Part shown: piece after piece, positions 54,619 through 63,745 of the stretch
Layout: every line of letters starts with the position of its first letter
How positions within the stretch are numbered: position 1 is the stretch's first letter
DNA from: Prauserella flavalba
GTDB taxonomy: Bacteria > Actinomycetota > Actinomycetes > Mycobacteriales > Pseudonocardiaceae
Assembly: GCF_003202235.1 (NCBI RefSeq)
Contig: NZ_MASU01000005.1
Location: 372,001 to 436,000, forward strand
Direction of reading: 5' to 3'
Length of the DNA stretch: 64,000 bases
The notes under the pieces: generated by a model
The model's database searches: none
The model's input: the letters and a program-made list of their open reading frames with translations, nothing else
What the model was told of the DNA's origin: nothing
Program-made: the position numbers and the translations under genes

Positions 54619-55496
54619 CGACCCGAGGAGCCGGGCCCGTCGGGCCTGCGGCGTCGCAGGTAGCGCTCGAACTCGGCGGCGATCCGGTCGCCGCTGCCCT
54701 CGTCGACGGTGATCTCGGCGTCGCCGCGCTCCTCGAGGGTGCGCACGTAGTCGCTGATCTCCTCGTCCTCGTCGGCCATCTCGGAGACGGTGCGCTGCCA
54801 CTCCTCGGCCTGCTCGGGTAGCGCGCCGAGCGGGATGCCGACGTCGAGGATGTCCTCGAGCTTGTGCAGCAGCGCCAGCGTCGCCTTGGGCGAGGGCGGG
54901 TGTGACACGTAGTGGGGCACGGCCGCCCACACGGACACGGCCGGGATGCCGGCCTGCACGCACAGGTCCTGCAGGACCCCCGTGATGCCGGTGGCGCCCT
55001 GGTAGCGGCTGCGTTCCAGGCCGAACCGGGCCGCGGCCTCCGCGTCGTAGGCGGTCCCGGTGACCGGGACGGGTCTGGTGTGCGCGGTGTCGGCCAGCAG
55101 CGCCCCCAGCGTCACGACCGTCGAGACCTCGAGCTGCTCGATGTGCTCCAGCAGCTCGGCGCAGAACGCCCGCCAGCGCATGTTGGGCTCGGGCCCCTGC
55201 ACCAGCACGATGTCCCGGTCGAAGCCCTCGGGACGGCACACGGAGAGCCGCGTCGTCGGCCACTCGACCCGGCGGGTCACGCCGTCCACCATGCGGACGG
55301 TGGGCCTGCTCACCTGGAAGTCGTAGTAGTCGTCGGGGTCGAGCTCGGCCAGCGGCTTGGCATCCCAGTTGAGCTGCAGGTGCTCGAGGGCCGTGCTCGC
55401 GGCGTCCCCCGCGTCGTTCCAGCCTTCGAACGCCACCACCATCACCGGTTTCGGCGGGGGCCGGTTGTCTGTTGCTTCGTCGAAGGGCTTGCTCAC
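54615..55496 (-). CDS. PAC2-family protein (Rv2125-like)
   Basis: Member of the proteasome-assembly-chaperone-2 superfamily, 293 aa. MVVAFEGWNDAGDAASTALEHL near the N-terminus, VVTLGALLADTAHTRPVPVTGTA and YQGATGITGVLQDLCVQAGIPAVSVWAAVPHYVSHPPSPKATLALL in the core. In archaea and eukaryotes relatives help build proteasomes; actinobacteria have 20S proteasomes, so a role in assembly is possible but unproven. ATG 55496. Divergent from metH with 62 bases between starts, and followed by the MFS gene (CTGA overlap). Confidence 0.87.
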   Translation of the reverse strand: MSKPFDEATDNRPPPKPVMVVAFEGWNDAGDAASTALEHLQLNWDAKPLAELDPDDYYDFQVSRPTVRMVDGVTRRVEWPTTRLSVCRPEGFDRDIVLVQGPEPNMRWRAFCAELLEHIEQLEVSTVVTLGALLADTAHTRPVPVTGTAYDAEAAARFGLERSRYQGATGITGVLQDLCVQAGIPAVSVWAAVPHYVSHPPSPKATLALLHKLEDILDVGIPLGALPEQAEEWQRTVSEMADEDEEISDYVRTLEERGDAEITVDEGSGDRIAAEFERYLRRRRPDGPGSSGR

Positions 55497-55558
55497 ACAG
55501 TCAGCCTACGGCCCGGCGGCATCCCCTGTGGACCGCGCTGGCCCGTAGGCTGTCACCC

Positions 55559-58500
55559 ATGCCCACCCCTCTCTCTTCGCCGCTGCTGGACGCGCTCTCG
55601 ACCCGGGTCGTGGTCGCCGACGGCGCGATGGGTACCGCGCTTCAGGCCCACGACCTCTCGCTCGACGACTTCGCCGGGCTGGAGGGCTGTAACGAGATCC
55701 TGAACGTGACCAGGCCGGACGTGGTGCGGGGCATCCACCGCGGTTACCTGGAGGCTGGCGCCGACGCGGTCGAGACCAACACGTTCGGGGCGAACTTCGC
55801 GAACCTGGCCGAATACGACATCGCGGACCGGATCTTCGAGCTGTCGGAGGCGGGCGCGCGGCTGGCGAGGGAGGCCGCCGACGAGTTCGCCGAGCCGGGC
55901 AGGCCGCGGTTCGTGCTGGGCTCGGTGGGTCCGGGCACGAAGCTGCCGACGCTGGGGCACGCGCCGTTCACGACGCTGCGCGACGCCTACATGGAAGAGG
56001 TCAGGGGCCTGCTCGCGGGCGGGGTGGACGCGGTGATCGTAGAGACCACCCAGGACATCCTGCAGACGAAGGCCTCGATCGTGGCGGCCCACCGCGCGAT
56101 GGCCGCGGAGGGTCGGCGCGTGCCGGTGATCGCGTCGATCACCGTGGAGACCACGGGCACGATGCTGCTGGGCACCGAGGTGGGTGCGGCGCTGACGGCG
56201 CTGGAGCCGCTGGGCATCGACGTGATCGGGCTGAACTGCGCCACGGGTCCCGCCGAGATGAGCGAGCATCTGCGGACGCTGTCGCGGCACGCGCGGGTGC
56301 CGCTGTCGGTGATGCCGAACGCGGGCCTGCCGGAGCTGGGCCCGGACGGCGCGGTGTACCCGCTGAGCCCGGAAGGGCTGGCCGAGGCGCTGTCGGGGTT
56401 CGTGCGCGAGTTCGGGGTGGGCCTGGTCGGCGGCTGCTGCGGGACCACGGACGAGCACGTGCGGCAGCTGGTGGCCGCGGTGCGGGAGGTGGAGACGCCG
56501 TCGAGGACTCCGCGCCCTGAGCAGGGCGTGTCGTCGCTGTACCAGGCGGTGCCGTTCGAGCAGGACGCGAGTGTGCTCGTGATCGGCGAGCGCACCAACG
56601 CCAACGGGTCGAAGGCGTTCCGCGAGGCGATGCTGGAGGGCCGCTACGAGGACTGCGTGGAGATCGCCCGCGGCCAGACCCGCGACGGTGCCCACATGCT
56701 GGACCTGTGCGTCGACTACGTGGGCCGCGATGGCGCCGCCGACATGGCCGAGCTGGCGGGCAGGCTCGCGACGGCGTCCACGCTGCCAATCATGCTGGAC
56801 TCCACCGAGCCCGACGTGATCAAGGCCGGGCTCGAGCGTCTGGGCGGGCGGTGCGCGGTCAACTCCGTCAACTACGAGGACGGCGACGGGCCGGGCTCGC
56901 GGTACCGCCGGATGATGGAGCTGGTGCGGGAGCACGGCGCCGCGGTGGTGGTGATGTGCATCGACGAGGAGGGCCAGGCCCGCACCGCCGAGGCGAAGGT
57001 CCGCATCGCGAGCCGGATCATCGACGATCTCACCGCGAACTGGGGCATGGCCGTCGGCGACATCATCGTCGACTGCCTGACGTTCCCGATCTCCACCGGC
57101 CAGGAGGAGGTGCGCCGCGACGGGCTGGAGACCATCGAGGCGATCCGCGAGCTCAAGCGCCGCTACCCGGGCGTGCGTACCACACTGGGCGTCTCCAACA
57201 TCTCCTTCGGGCTCAACCCGGCCGCGCGGCAGGTACTGAACTCGGTGTTCCTGCACGAGTGCGTGCAGGCGGGGCTGGACACGGCGATCGTGCACGCGTC
57301 GAAGATCCTGCCGATGGCGCGGATCCCCGACGAACAGCGGGAGGTCGCGCTCGACCTGGTCTACGACCGCAGGCGCGAAGGATACGACCCGCTGCAGACG
57401 CTGATGTCGCTGTTCGAGGGCAAGACCGCCGCGTCGTCGCGGGCCTCGCGGGCCGAGGAGCTGGCGAAGCTGCCGCTGTTCGAACGGCTGGAGCGGCGCA
57501 TCGTCGACGGCGACCGCAACGGGCTGGAGGCCGACCTCGACGCCGCGATGGCAGAGAAGCCGCCGCTGGAGATCATCAACGACACACTGCTGGCCGGCAT
57601 GAAGACCGTCGGCGAGCTGTTCGGCTCCGGGCAGATGCAGCTGCCCTTCGTGCTCCAGTCGGCCGAGGTGATGAAGACCGCGGTCGCGTACCTCGAACCG
57701 CACATGGAAAAGGACGACTCCGGCGGCAAGGGCCGGATCGTGCTGGCCACGGTCAAGGGCGACGTGCACGACATCGGCAAGAACCTGGTCGACATCATCC
57801 TCTCCAACAACGGCTACGACGTGGTCAACCTCGGCATCAAGCAGCCGATCACCACGATCCTGGACGCCGCGCGGGAGCACCGGGCCGACGCGATCGGCAT
57901 GTCGGGCCTGCTCGTCAAGTCCACGGTGATCATGAAGGAGAACCTGGAGGAGATGAACTCCCGCGGCGTGGCAGGCCAGTGGCCCGTGCTGCTCGGCGGC
58001 GCCGCGCTGACCCGCTCCTACGTCGAGAACGACCTGACCGAGATCTACCAGGGCGACGTCCGCTACGCCCGTGACGCGTTCGAGGGTCTGCGCCTGATGG
58101 ACACGATCATGGCCGTCAAACGTGGCGAGGGTCCCGCCGTCGACCCCGAGGAGGAGGCCAGGCGCGCCGAGCGCAAGGCCCGCCGCGAGCGGTCCCTGCG
58201 CATCGCCGAGGCCCGCAAGGCCCGGCAGGAGCCCGAACCGCAGGACGGGCCCGCCCGCTCGGACGTGGCCACCGACGTCGCGCTGCCCACACCGCCGTTC
58301 TGGGGCACCCGCGTGGTCAAGGGCGTCCCGGTGGCCGACTACTCTGCCTACCTCGACGAACGCGCCACCTTCCTCGGCCAGTGGGGGCTCAAGGGGGCCC
58401 GCGGCGGCTCCGGGCCCAGCTACGAGGAACTGGTGGAGACCGAGGGCAGGCCGAGGCTGCGGGCCTGGCTGGAGCGGCTCGCCACCGACGGCATCCTCGC

Positions 58501-59116
58501 CCACGCCGCCGTCGTCTACGGGTACTTCCCGGCGGTGGCCGAGGGCGAGGACCTGGTCGTGCTCGCCGAGCCGCGCCCGGACGCGGCGGAGGTGACCCGG
58601 TTCACCTTCCCCCGGCAGCGGCGCGACCGCCGCCTGTGCCTTTCGGACTTCTACCGGCCCCGTGACCTGGCCGAACAGGCCGGCGAGGTGGACGTGCTGC
58701 CGTTGACGCTGGTCACGATGGGCCAGCCGATCGCCGACTACGCCAACGACCTGTTCGCGCGCGACGCCTACCGCGACTACCTCGAGGTCCACGGCCTCGG
58801 CGTCCAGCTCACCGAGGCGCTCGCCGAGTACTGGCACCGCCGCATCCGCCAGGAACTGCGTTTCGCCACCGGAAACCCCGTTTCCGAAGAAGACCCCGCG
58901 GACGTCGAGGAATTCTTCAAGCTCGGTTACCGTGGCGCGCGGTTCTCGCTCGGTTACGGCGCGTGCCCCAATCTGGAGGATCGTGCGAAAATCGTCGAAC
59001 TTCTCCAGCCGGAGCGCATCGGCGTGAAGCTCTCCGAGGAATTCCAGCTGCACCCCGAACAATCCACCGACGCCATTGTGGCGCACCACCCCGAAGCCAA
59101 ATACTTCAACACCTAG
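55559..59116 (+). CDS. metH: Cobalamin-dependent methionine synthase
   Basis: Transfers a methyl group from methyl-tetrahydrofolate through cobalamin to homocysteine. All four modules are present in 1185 aa: homocysteine domain with zinc ligands Cys227 (GLNC), Cys293 and Cys294 (GGCCGT); folate domain (VIGERTNANGSKAFREAM); B12 domain with Asp735-x-His737-x-x-Gly740 (KGDVHDIGKN); and the SAM-dependent reactivation domain (YRGARFSLGYGACPNLEDRAKI). ATG 55559. The 62-base gap to the divergent PAC2 gene is too short for a cobalamin riboswitch. Confidence 0.97.
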   Translation: MPTPLSSPLLDALSTRVVVADGAMGTALQAHDLSLDDFAGLEGCNEILNVTRPDVVRGIHRGYLEAGADAVETNTFGANFANLAEYDIADRIFELSEAGARLAREAADEFAEPGRPRFVLGSVGPGTKLPTLGHAPFTTLRDAYMEEVRGLLAGGVDAVIVETTQDILQTKASIVAAHRAMAAEGRRVPVIASITVETTGTMLLGTEVGAALTALEPLGIDVIGLNCATGPAEMSEHLRTLSRHARVPLSVMPNAGLPELGPDGAVYPLSPEGLAEALSGFVREFGVGLVGGCCGTTDEHVRQLVAAVREVETPSRTPRPEQGVSSLYQAVPFEQDASVLVIGERTNANGSKAFREAMLEGRYEDCVEIARGQTRDGAHMLDLCVDYVGRDGAADMAELAGRLATASTLPIMLDSTEPDVIKAGLERLGGRCAVNSVNYEDGDGPGSRYRRMMELVREHGAAVVVMCIDEEGQARTAEAKVRIASRIIDDLTANWGMAVGDIIVDCLTFPISTGQEEVRRDGLETIEAIRELKRRYPGVRTTLGVSNISFGLNPAARQVLNSVFLHECVQAGLDTAIVHASKILPMARIPDEQREVALDLVYDRRREGYDPLQTLMSLFEGKTAASSRASRAEELAKLPLFERLERRIVDGDRNGLEADLDAAMAEKPPLEIINDTLLAGMKTVGELFGSGQMQLPFVLQSAEVMKTAVAYLEPHMEKDDSGGKGRIVLATVKGDVHDIGKNLVDIILSNNGYDVVNLGIKQPITTILDAAREHRADAIGMSGLLVKSTVIMKENLEEMNSRGVAGQWPVLLGGAALTRSYVENDLTEIYQGDVRYARDAFEGLRLMDTIMAVKRGEGPAVDPEEEARRAERKARRERSLRIAEARKARQEPEPQDGPARSDVATDVALPTPPFWGTRVVKGVPVADYSAYLDERATFLGQWGLKGARGGSGPSYEELVETEGRPRLRAWLERLATDGILAHAAVVYGYFPAVAEGEDLVVLAEPRPDAAEVTRFTFPRQRRDRRLCLSDFYRPRDLAEQAGEVDVLPLTLVTMGQPIADYANDLFARDAYRDYLEVHGLGVQLTEALAEYWHRRIRQELRFATGNPVSEEDPADVEEFFKLGYRGARFSLGYGACPNLEDRAKIVELLQPERIGVKLSEEFQLHPEQSTDAIVAHHPEAKYFNT

Positions 59117-59124
59117 GAGCGAAC

Positions 59125-59817
59125 GTGAACCGACCGTCCGCAATGGACGGCCCCGCCGCCGTGCTGTGGGACATGGACGGCACGCTCGTCGATTCCGAGA
59201 AGCTCTGGGACGTCGCGCTCTACGAGGCCGCGAGCTGGCTCGGCGGTGACCTCACGACGGAGCAGCGTGCCTCCCTCGTCGGGTCCAACATGGACACCAC
59301 GACGCGCTTTCTGCTGTCCGTCGCGGGCAGGGAGGTGACGCCGGAGGCCGTCGGCGAGGTCGCCCAGTGGATCCGGGAGCGTACCGCCACGCTGTTCGCC
59401 GACGAGCTGCCCTGGCGTCCCGGGGCACGCGAGGCGCTCGCCGCGATCTCCTCGGCGGGCATCCCGTGCGCGCTGGTCACCTCCACCGAGCGCGCGCTGA
59501 CCGAGCTGGCGCTCAACACGATCGGCCGCGAGTTCTTCACCGTCACCGTGTGCGGCGACGAGGTGGGCGGGCTCAACAAGCCGCACCCCGAGCCCTACCT
59601 GCGCGCCGCCCGGCTGCTGGACCTCGACCCGGAGTCGTGTGTCGCGGTGGAGGACTCGCCGGTGGGCACCGAGTCGGCGGTCGCGGCGGGCTGCACGGTG
59701 CTCGTCGTGCCCAACGACGTACCGGTGGAGCCCGGGGTGCGGCGGACGTTCCGCTCCTCGCTCGTCGGCCTCGACGCGCGCGCGGTCGCGGAGATCGCGT
59801 CCGCGCGCGAGCGCTGA
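59125..59817 (+). CDS. HAD-superfamily phosphatase
   Basis: Haloacid dehalogenase-type hydrolase, 230 aa, of the beta-phosphoglucomutase/phosphatase subgroup. Motif I LWDMDGTLVDSEKLW (nucleophile and acid Asp at about residues 16 and 18), cap domain to about 95, motif II ALVTSTERA, motif III Lys in GLNKPHPEPY, motif IV CVAVEDSPVGTESA. GTG 59125 is five bases behind AGGAG, just 8 bases past the metH stop, so the two are co-transcribed. Substrate unknown; a repair or sugar-phosphate role is typical. Confidence 0.9.
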   Translation: MNRPSAMDGPAAVLWDMDGTLVDSEKLWDVALYEAASWLGGDLTTEQRASLVGSNMDTTTRFLLSVAGREVTPEAVGEVAQWIRERTATLFADELPWRPGAREALAAISSAGIPCALVTSTERALTELALNTIGREFFTVTVCGDEVGGLNKPHPEPYLRAARLLDLDPESCVAVEDSPVGTESAVAAGCTVLVVPNDVPVEPGVRRTFRSSLVGLDARAVAEIASARER

Positions 59818-59831
59818 ACCCGCGCGCGGCG

Positions 59832-60635
59832 TCAGCGCACGAGCTCGGCGGGGATGTCGGCGTGCTTCACGCCGACGAGCGCCACGTAGTACAGCGGCTC
59901 GCCACAGATGTTGAGGCGGTGCCGGTAGCGCTCGGAGGAGCGCACCTCGAGCACCCCGGCCTCCTGGCAGCGCTTGATCAGCCGCGCGAAGCCGGACGTG
60001 TCCTCGTCGCCGAGGAACCGGTCCTTGATGGTGAACGCGATCCAGCCGCCGTCACTCACGAGGTTGTACGCGGCACGGAACGCCGCGGGCGGGATGTCGC
60101 CGTAGCCGAGAGCGGCCACGCAGGACAGCGTGTTGAAGCCGTACCCGGCCAGCGTGCGGCTGTCCTGCTCGGACAGCGCGGTCAGGTCCGCGACGTGATA
60201 GGCGTCGTAGACCTCGGGCCGGTCGCGCAGCGCGGCGTCCCGCGCCTCCGGGATGATGTCCACGCCGACCAGTGTGCCCGCGCCCACGGTGCGCAACTGC
60301 TCACCGACGAGTCCGTTGCCCGCGCCCAGATCGAGGACGCGCAGTGACGAGGCGACCACGTTGTCCCGCTGGATCTGTTCTTTCAGCAGCTTTCCGACCA
60401 CGTCGGGTGAGCGACAGTCCAGAATGTCGTGGAAGAGTTGTTCGTAGAGTCCGGGAATTGCGAAGATCCGGTGGTAGTCGTGGAAGCGGATCTTCTGCCA
60501 TGAGCCGTCCAGCTGGACCAGACAGTACTCGGAGTCCTGGTCGATTCGCTCCGGGTCGTCCGGCAGTCGTATTCGCAGTTCGTTGTGCTTCATCGAAGGG
60601 CCGCCGTTTTCGTCGGGTAACCTCCTGTTTGCCAT
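59832..60635 (-). CDS. Class I SAM-dependent methyltransferase
   Basis: Methyltransferase of 267 aa with Rossmann fold: motif [18 protein letters not shown] (about residue 98), motif [16 protein letters not shown], motif IV-region [19 protein letters not shown]. The N-terminal 90 residues are distinctive ([32 protein letters not shown]). ATG 60635 has AAAGGTGGGG ahead; an internal ATG at 60593 has none. Substrate unknown. Convergent with the HAD gene and divergent from hisE, with a 147-base gap that is AT-richer than average and probably carries both promoters. Confidence 0.84.
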   Translation of the reverse strand: MANRRLPDENGGPSMKHNELRIRLPDDPERIDQDSEYCLVQLDGSWQKIRFHDYHRIFAIPGLYEQLFHDILDCRSPDVVGKLLKEQIQRDNVVASSLRVLDLGAGNGLVGEQLRTVGAGTLVGVDIIPEARDAALRDRPEVYDAYHVADLTALSEQDSRTLAGYGFNTLSCVAALGYGDIPPAAFRAAYNLVSDGGWIAFTIKDRFLGDEDTSGFARLIKRCQEAGVLEVRSSERYRHRLNICGEPLYYVALVGVKHADIPAELVR

Positions 60636-60782
60636 ACCCCACCTTTCTGTTCTCGATTCGTTCCCGGCCTCTGCAATTCAGCAAAGTGGATTTCCGTGGC
60701 CAAGTCAACCGGCCGACAGCGGGATCGTGCGGGAGAAGGCCCGCCCGCCACCGTGCCGACGGTGGATGGAAGGATTCAGCCC

Positions 60783-61046
60783 GTGAAGACCTTCGATGAG
60801 CTGTACGCCGAGCTTGCCGAACGCGCCCGTTCGCGGCCCGAGGGCTCCGGCACCGTGGCCGCGCTGGACGCCGGAGTGCACGCGCAGGGCAAGAAGGTGC
60901 TGGAGGAGGCCGGCGAGGTCTGGATCGCGGCGGAGCACGAGTCCGACGAGCGGCTGGCCGAGGAGGTCTCCCAGCTGCTCTACCGGGTTCAGGTGCTGCT
61001 GCTGGGCCGGGGCGTCCCGCTCGAGGACGTCTACCGGTATCTGTGA
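60783..61046 (+). CDS. hisE: Phosphoribosyl-ATP pyrophosphohydrolase
   Basis: Second step of histidine synthesis, hydrolysing PR-ATP to PR-AMP. MazG-like helical protein of 87 aa: [60 protein letters not shown]-type sequence, with the EExxE/ExxD metal site in EEAGEVWIA and the downstream Glu/Asp residues. GTG 60783 chosen, with GGAAGGA ahead; upstream in-frame GTG 60696 would add an unconserved leader. It is followed 17 bases later by hisG. Confidence 0.94.
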   Translation: MKTFDELYAELAERARSRPEGSGTVAALDAGVHAQGKKVLEEAGEVWIAAEHESDERLAEEVSQLLYRVQVLLLGRGVPLEDVYRYL

Positions 61047-61063
61047 GGAGGAAAGGAAACACC

Positions 61064-61909
61064 ATGCTGCGTGTCGCGGTGCCGAACAAGGGTGCGCTGG
61101 CCGGGCCGGCGTCGGAGATGCTCGGTGAGGCGGGCTACCGCCAGCGACATGAGCAGCGCGACCTCACCGTGCTCGACCCGGTGAACGACGTCGAGTTCTT
61201 CTTCCTCCGGCCCAAGGACATCCCGATCTACGTCGGTTCCGGGGAGCTGGACCTGGGCATCACGGGCCGCGACCTGGCGCTGGACTCCGGCGCGCCGGTG
61301 GAGGAGACGCTCGCGCTCGGCTTCGGCGGCTCCACGTTCCGCTACGCGGCGCCCGCGGGCAGGGACTGGAAGACGGAGGACCTGCACGGCAGGCGGCTCG
61401 CCACGTCCTACCCGAAGCTCGTGCGCGACGATCTCGCCAAGCAGGGCGTGGAGGCGGAGGTGATCCGGCTCGACGGCGCCGTGGAGATCTCGGTGCAGCT
61501 CGGCGTCGCCGACGCGATCGCCGACGTCGTGGGCTCCGGCCGGACGCTGCGCCAGCACAACCTCGTCGCGTTCGGTGACCCGATCTGCGTGTCGGAGGCG
61601 GTGCTGGTGCACCGGGCGGGCAACGCCGACTCGAAGCCCATCGCGCAGCTGGCCGCGCGGCTGCAGGGCGTGGTGTTCGCGCAGCAGTACATGATGCTCG
61701 ACTACGACTGCCCGCGCACGCTGCTCGAACAGGCGATGGCCATCACGCCCGGCCTCGAGTCGCCCACCGTCGCGCCGCTCGCGCACGCCGACTGGGTGGC
61801 CGTGCGGGCGATGGTGCCGCGCAAGCAGGTCAACTCGATCATGGACGAGCTGGCCGCCGTGGGCGCCCGCGCCATCCTGGCGTCGGACATCCGCTCCTGC
61901 CGGCTCTGA
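61064..61909 (+). CDS. hisG: ATP phosphoribosyltransferase (long form)
   Basis: First, feedback-controlled step of histidine synthesis, joining ATP and PRPP. 281 aa: periplasmic-binding-like catalytic halves ([31 protein letters not shown]; the PRPP loop region [21 protein letters not shown]) and a C-terminal regulatory domain ([30 protein letters not shown]), so it should be inhibited directly by histidine and need no HisZ. ATG 61064 with GGAGGAAAGG. A hairpin terminator follows the stop. Confidence 0.96.
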   Translation: MLRVAVPNKGALAGPASEMLGEAGYRQRHEQRDLTVLDPVNDVEFFFLRPKDIPIYVGSGELDLGITGRDLALDSGAPVEETLALGFGGSTFRYAAPAGRDWKTEDLHGRRLATSYPKLVRDDLAKQGVEAEVIRLDGAVEISVQLGVADAIADVVGSGRTLRQHNLVAFGDPICVSEAVLVHRAGNADSKPIAQLAARLQGVVFAQQYMMLDYDCPRTLLEQAMAITPGLESPTVAPLAHADWVAVRAMVPRKQVNSIMDELAAVGARAILASDIRSCRL

Positions 61910-61914
61910 GCCCG

Positions 61915-61946
61915 GTGCCGCTGGGGCCTTCGTGCTCCAGCGGCAC
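61915..61946. terminator. Terminator between hisG and parA
   Basis: GTGCCGCTGG (61915-61924) and CCAGCGGCAC (61937-61946) form a perfect 10-bp stem with a 12-base loop, exactly filling the gap between the convergent hisG and parA-like stops. Confidence 0.82.
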
Positions 61947-62876
61947 TCAGCGCGGGCGCTGGCGCTTCGGCAGCAGGTCGTAGAGCTTGCGGCGGGCGCC
62001 GTTGTCGTTGGCGGCCCTGGTGTCCGACAGCTCGGCGATGAAGTCCTCGAACACGAACTCCTGCTCGGCCACCGGCGGCGCCGGCGCCGCCGGTGCGGTC
62101 ATGGTGTCGAGCACGGTGGCGATCTGCCGGAACGCCACCGCCTGGATGGTCTCCGGCGCGAACGTCGTCACCGGCACGCCCCGCGCCGCGGCCTCGTTCA
62201 TCACCACGCCGAGCGGCACGTGGGGCAGGATCGGGATGCCGAACGTGTGCAGCTCGCTCAGTGCCGCCGCCGCGTACGCCGAGATCGGCCGCCGGTACAG
62301 CCCGGGAACGAGCCCGTAGTAGGCCACCGGCTGACGGTCCACGGCGGACTCGACGTAGCGGATCTGCTCCTGCATCAGGCGCAGCGCGCGGATGCTCGTG
62401 CGGTCGGGCTGCACCGGCACGAGGATGCCGTGCGTGGCGGCGAGCGCGTTGTTGGTGAGCACGTCCAGCGCGGGCGGGCAGTCGATGATCACGTGGTCGT
62501 AGTTGGCGAACTGGATCACCCTGGCCAGCTGCCAGCCGGGCACGCGGAACTGGTCGAGTCTGCGCACCAGGTCGAACATCCCCGGCGACGTGGGGATCAC
62601 GTCGAACGCGCCGCCCGCGCCGATGTTGCTGCGGGGGTGGGGGACCACCAGCTCCTCGATCGCGCCCCGCCACGTCTTGGTGAGCGCCTTGGCGAGGCTG
62701 GGCGCCTCGGCGGGAACCTCGGGCAGCCCCAGGAGCTCCGTGGTCGCGTGACCCTGCGGGTCGAGGTCGATCAGCAGCACCCTGCGGCCGCGCTCGGCGA
62801 GCGCGGCGGCGGCGCCGACACTGAGCGCGGTCTTGCCGACCCCGCCTTTCTGGTTGACCACCGAGGTGATCTGCAC
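61947..62876 (-). CDS. ParA-family ATPase without ParB partner
   Basis: Deviant Walker A ATPase, 309 aa. VVNQKGGVGKTALSVGAAAAL carries the signature lysine pair, with LLIDLDPQGHATTELLG (A') and VIIDCPPALDVLTNNAL (Walker B) following. The C-terminal tail (about residues 255-309) is Ala/Pro-rich, then charged. GTG 62876 with AGGAG 11 bases ahead. No parB, CobQ or plasmid gene lies near, so it is an orphan that may position a cellular complex rather than partition DNA. It is followed upstream on the strand by the thioesterase gene. Confidence 0.9.
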   Translation of the reverse strand: MQITSVVNQKGGVGKTALSVGAAAALAERGRRVLLIDLDPQGHATTELLGLPEVPAEAPSLAKALTKTWRGAIEELVVPHPRSNIGAGGAFDVIPTSPGMFDLVRRLDQFRVPGWQLARVIQFANYDHVIIDCPPALDVLTNNALAATHGILVPVQPDRTSIRALRLMQEQIRYVESAVDRQPVAYYGLVPGLYRRPISAYAAAALSELHTFGIPILPHVPLGVVMNEAAARGVPVTTFAPETIQAVAFRQIATVLDTMTAPAAPAPPVAEQEFVFEDFIAELSDTRAANDNGARRKLYDLLPKRQRPR

Positions 62877-62922
62877 TGTGCGCCAGCTCCTGGATCTCGT
62901 GGTTTGGGAGCAGGTTAGTGGA

Positions 62923-63735
62923 TCAGGACCGGTCCTGCCCCGCGGCCGGTCGCCTGTCCGGGCGGGCCCGCACCAGCAGCGCCTGCGCACCGGTCCCGAC
63001 CTGCCCGCTCGTGTCGTGCAGCCTGCTGGTCGCCGTGCCGACGCCCTGCGGGCCGAGCACCGTGTCGGCGTCGAGCCCGATCCACTCGCCGACCGGCTCG
63101 CGGTGCACGTGGACGGTGAGCTCCGCGTTGATGAACAGCCACTCGCGCATGTCGAGGCGGTTGGACGTGCCGTTGCCGGAGTCGGCGACCGTGAACAGCC
63201 GCTGCAGCGGGCTCGGCTTCTCGCCGTCGACGAGCGGCACGCGCTGCCGCGCCCACACGGCCGCGGGCCCCGGCTCGGTGATCCGGCCGCTGATCTTGCG
63301 CCACTCCATCGCCTTGAGGTAGCCGTCGTTCCACGTCGCCGGCCAGTCGGCGGGCGGGCAGTCCTCGACCGGGGTGAGCGGCGCGGCGAAGCCTTCGGCG
63401 ACCTCCGTGGTGTCCGAGGTCGCGAACCGCCAGCCGGAGGCCTTCGCCACCACCCGGCCGCCCGCCGACAGCTCCGCCGACAGCAGCTCCACCGAGCGGC
63501 CCGGCCGCTCCAGCCCGGCCCGCACCGTGAGCTCGGTCAGCGGGGCGGGGCCGAGGATCTCCACGGTCACCCGGCCCAGCAGCATCTCGCGCTCGGCGGG
63601 AATGCCCTCCAGCTCGCGCACCAGCAGCGCCGACGGCGGGCCGAAGTGCTGCGAGTCCGGTGACCACGGGCCGGCCGTGTGCTCGGTGGGCCGGTACCGC
63701 CCGTCTCCCCGGGGCAGGTAGAACGCTTCGGACAC
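62923..63735 (-). CDS. Acyl-CoA thioesterase family protein (double hot-dog, TesB-like)
   Basis: 270-aa protein of the thioesterase-like superfamily with two hot-dog halves: WSPDSQHFGPPSALLVRELEG and VTVEILGPAPLTELTVRAGLERPGRSVELLSAEL in the first, LQRLFTVADSGNGTSNRLDMREWLFINAELTVHVHREPVGEWIGLDADTV-type sequence in the second, where the conserved Asp and Gly lie. GTG 63735 has GAGGAG ahead. It lies 10 bases after the stop of the RecB-like gene and is therefore in the same transcript. Substrate not predictable. Confidence 0.82.
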   Translation of the reverse strand: MSEAFYLPRGDGRYRPTEHTAGPWSPDSQHFGPPSALLVRELEGIPAEREMLLGRVTVEILGPAPLTELTVRAGLERPGRSVELLSAELSAGGRVVAKASGWRFATSDTTEVAEGFAAPLTPVEDCPPADWPATWNDGYLKAMEWRKISGRITEPGPAAVWARQRVPLVDGEKPSPLQRLFTVADSGNGTSNRLDMREWLFINAELTVHVHREPVGEWIGLDADTVLGPQGVGTATSRLHDTSGQVGTGAQALLVRARPDRRPAAGQDRS

Positions 63736-63745
63736 GGGAGGCTCC

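Noticed and set aside
55497-55558. Cobalamin riboswitch before metH
   Set aside because: Only 62 bases separate the divergent starts, too few for the aptamer, and no B12-box-like sequence was seen.
59114-59130. TAGGAGCG after metH as another repeat copy
   Set aside because: The match is short and is explained by a normal ribosome-binding site for the HAD gene.
55553-59143. Open frame of 1196 codons antisense to metH
   Set aside because: Same artefact; the product has no domain-like pattern and the sense strand encodes a complete MetH.
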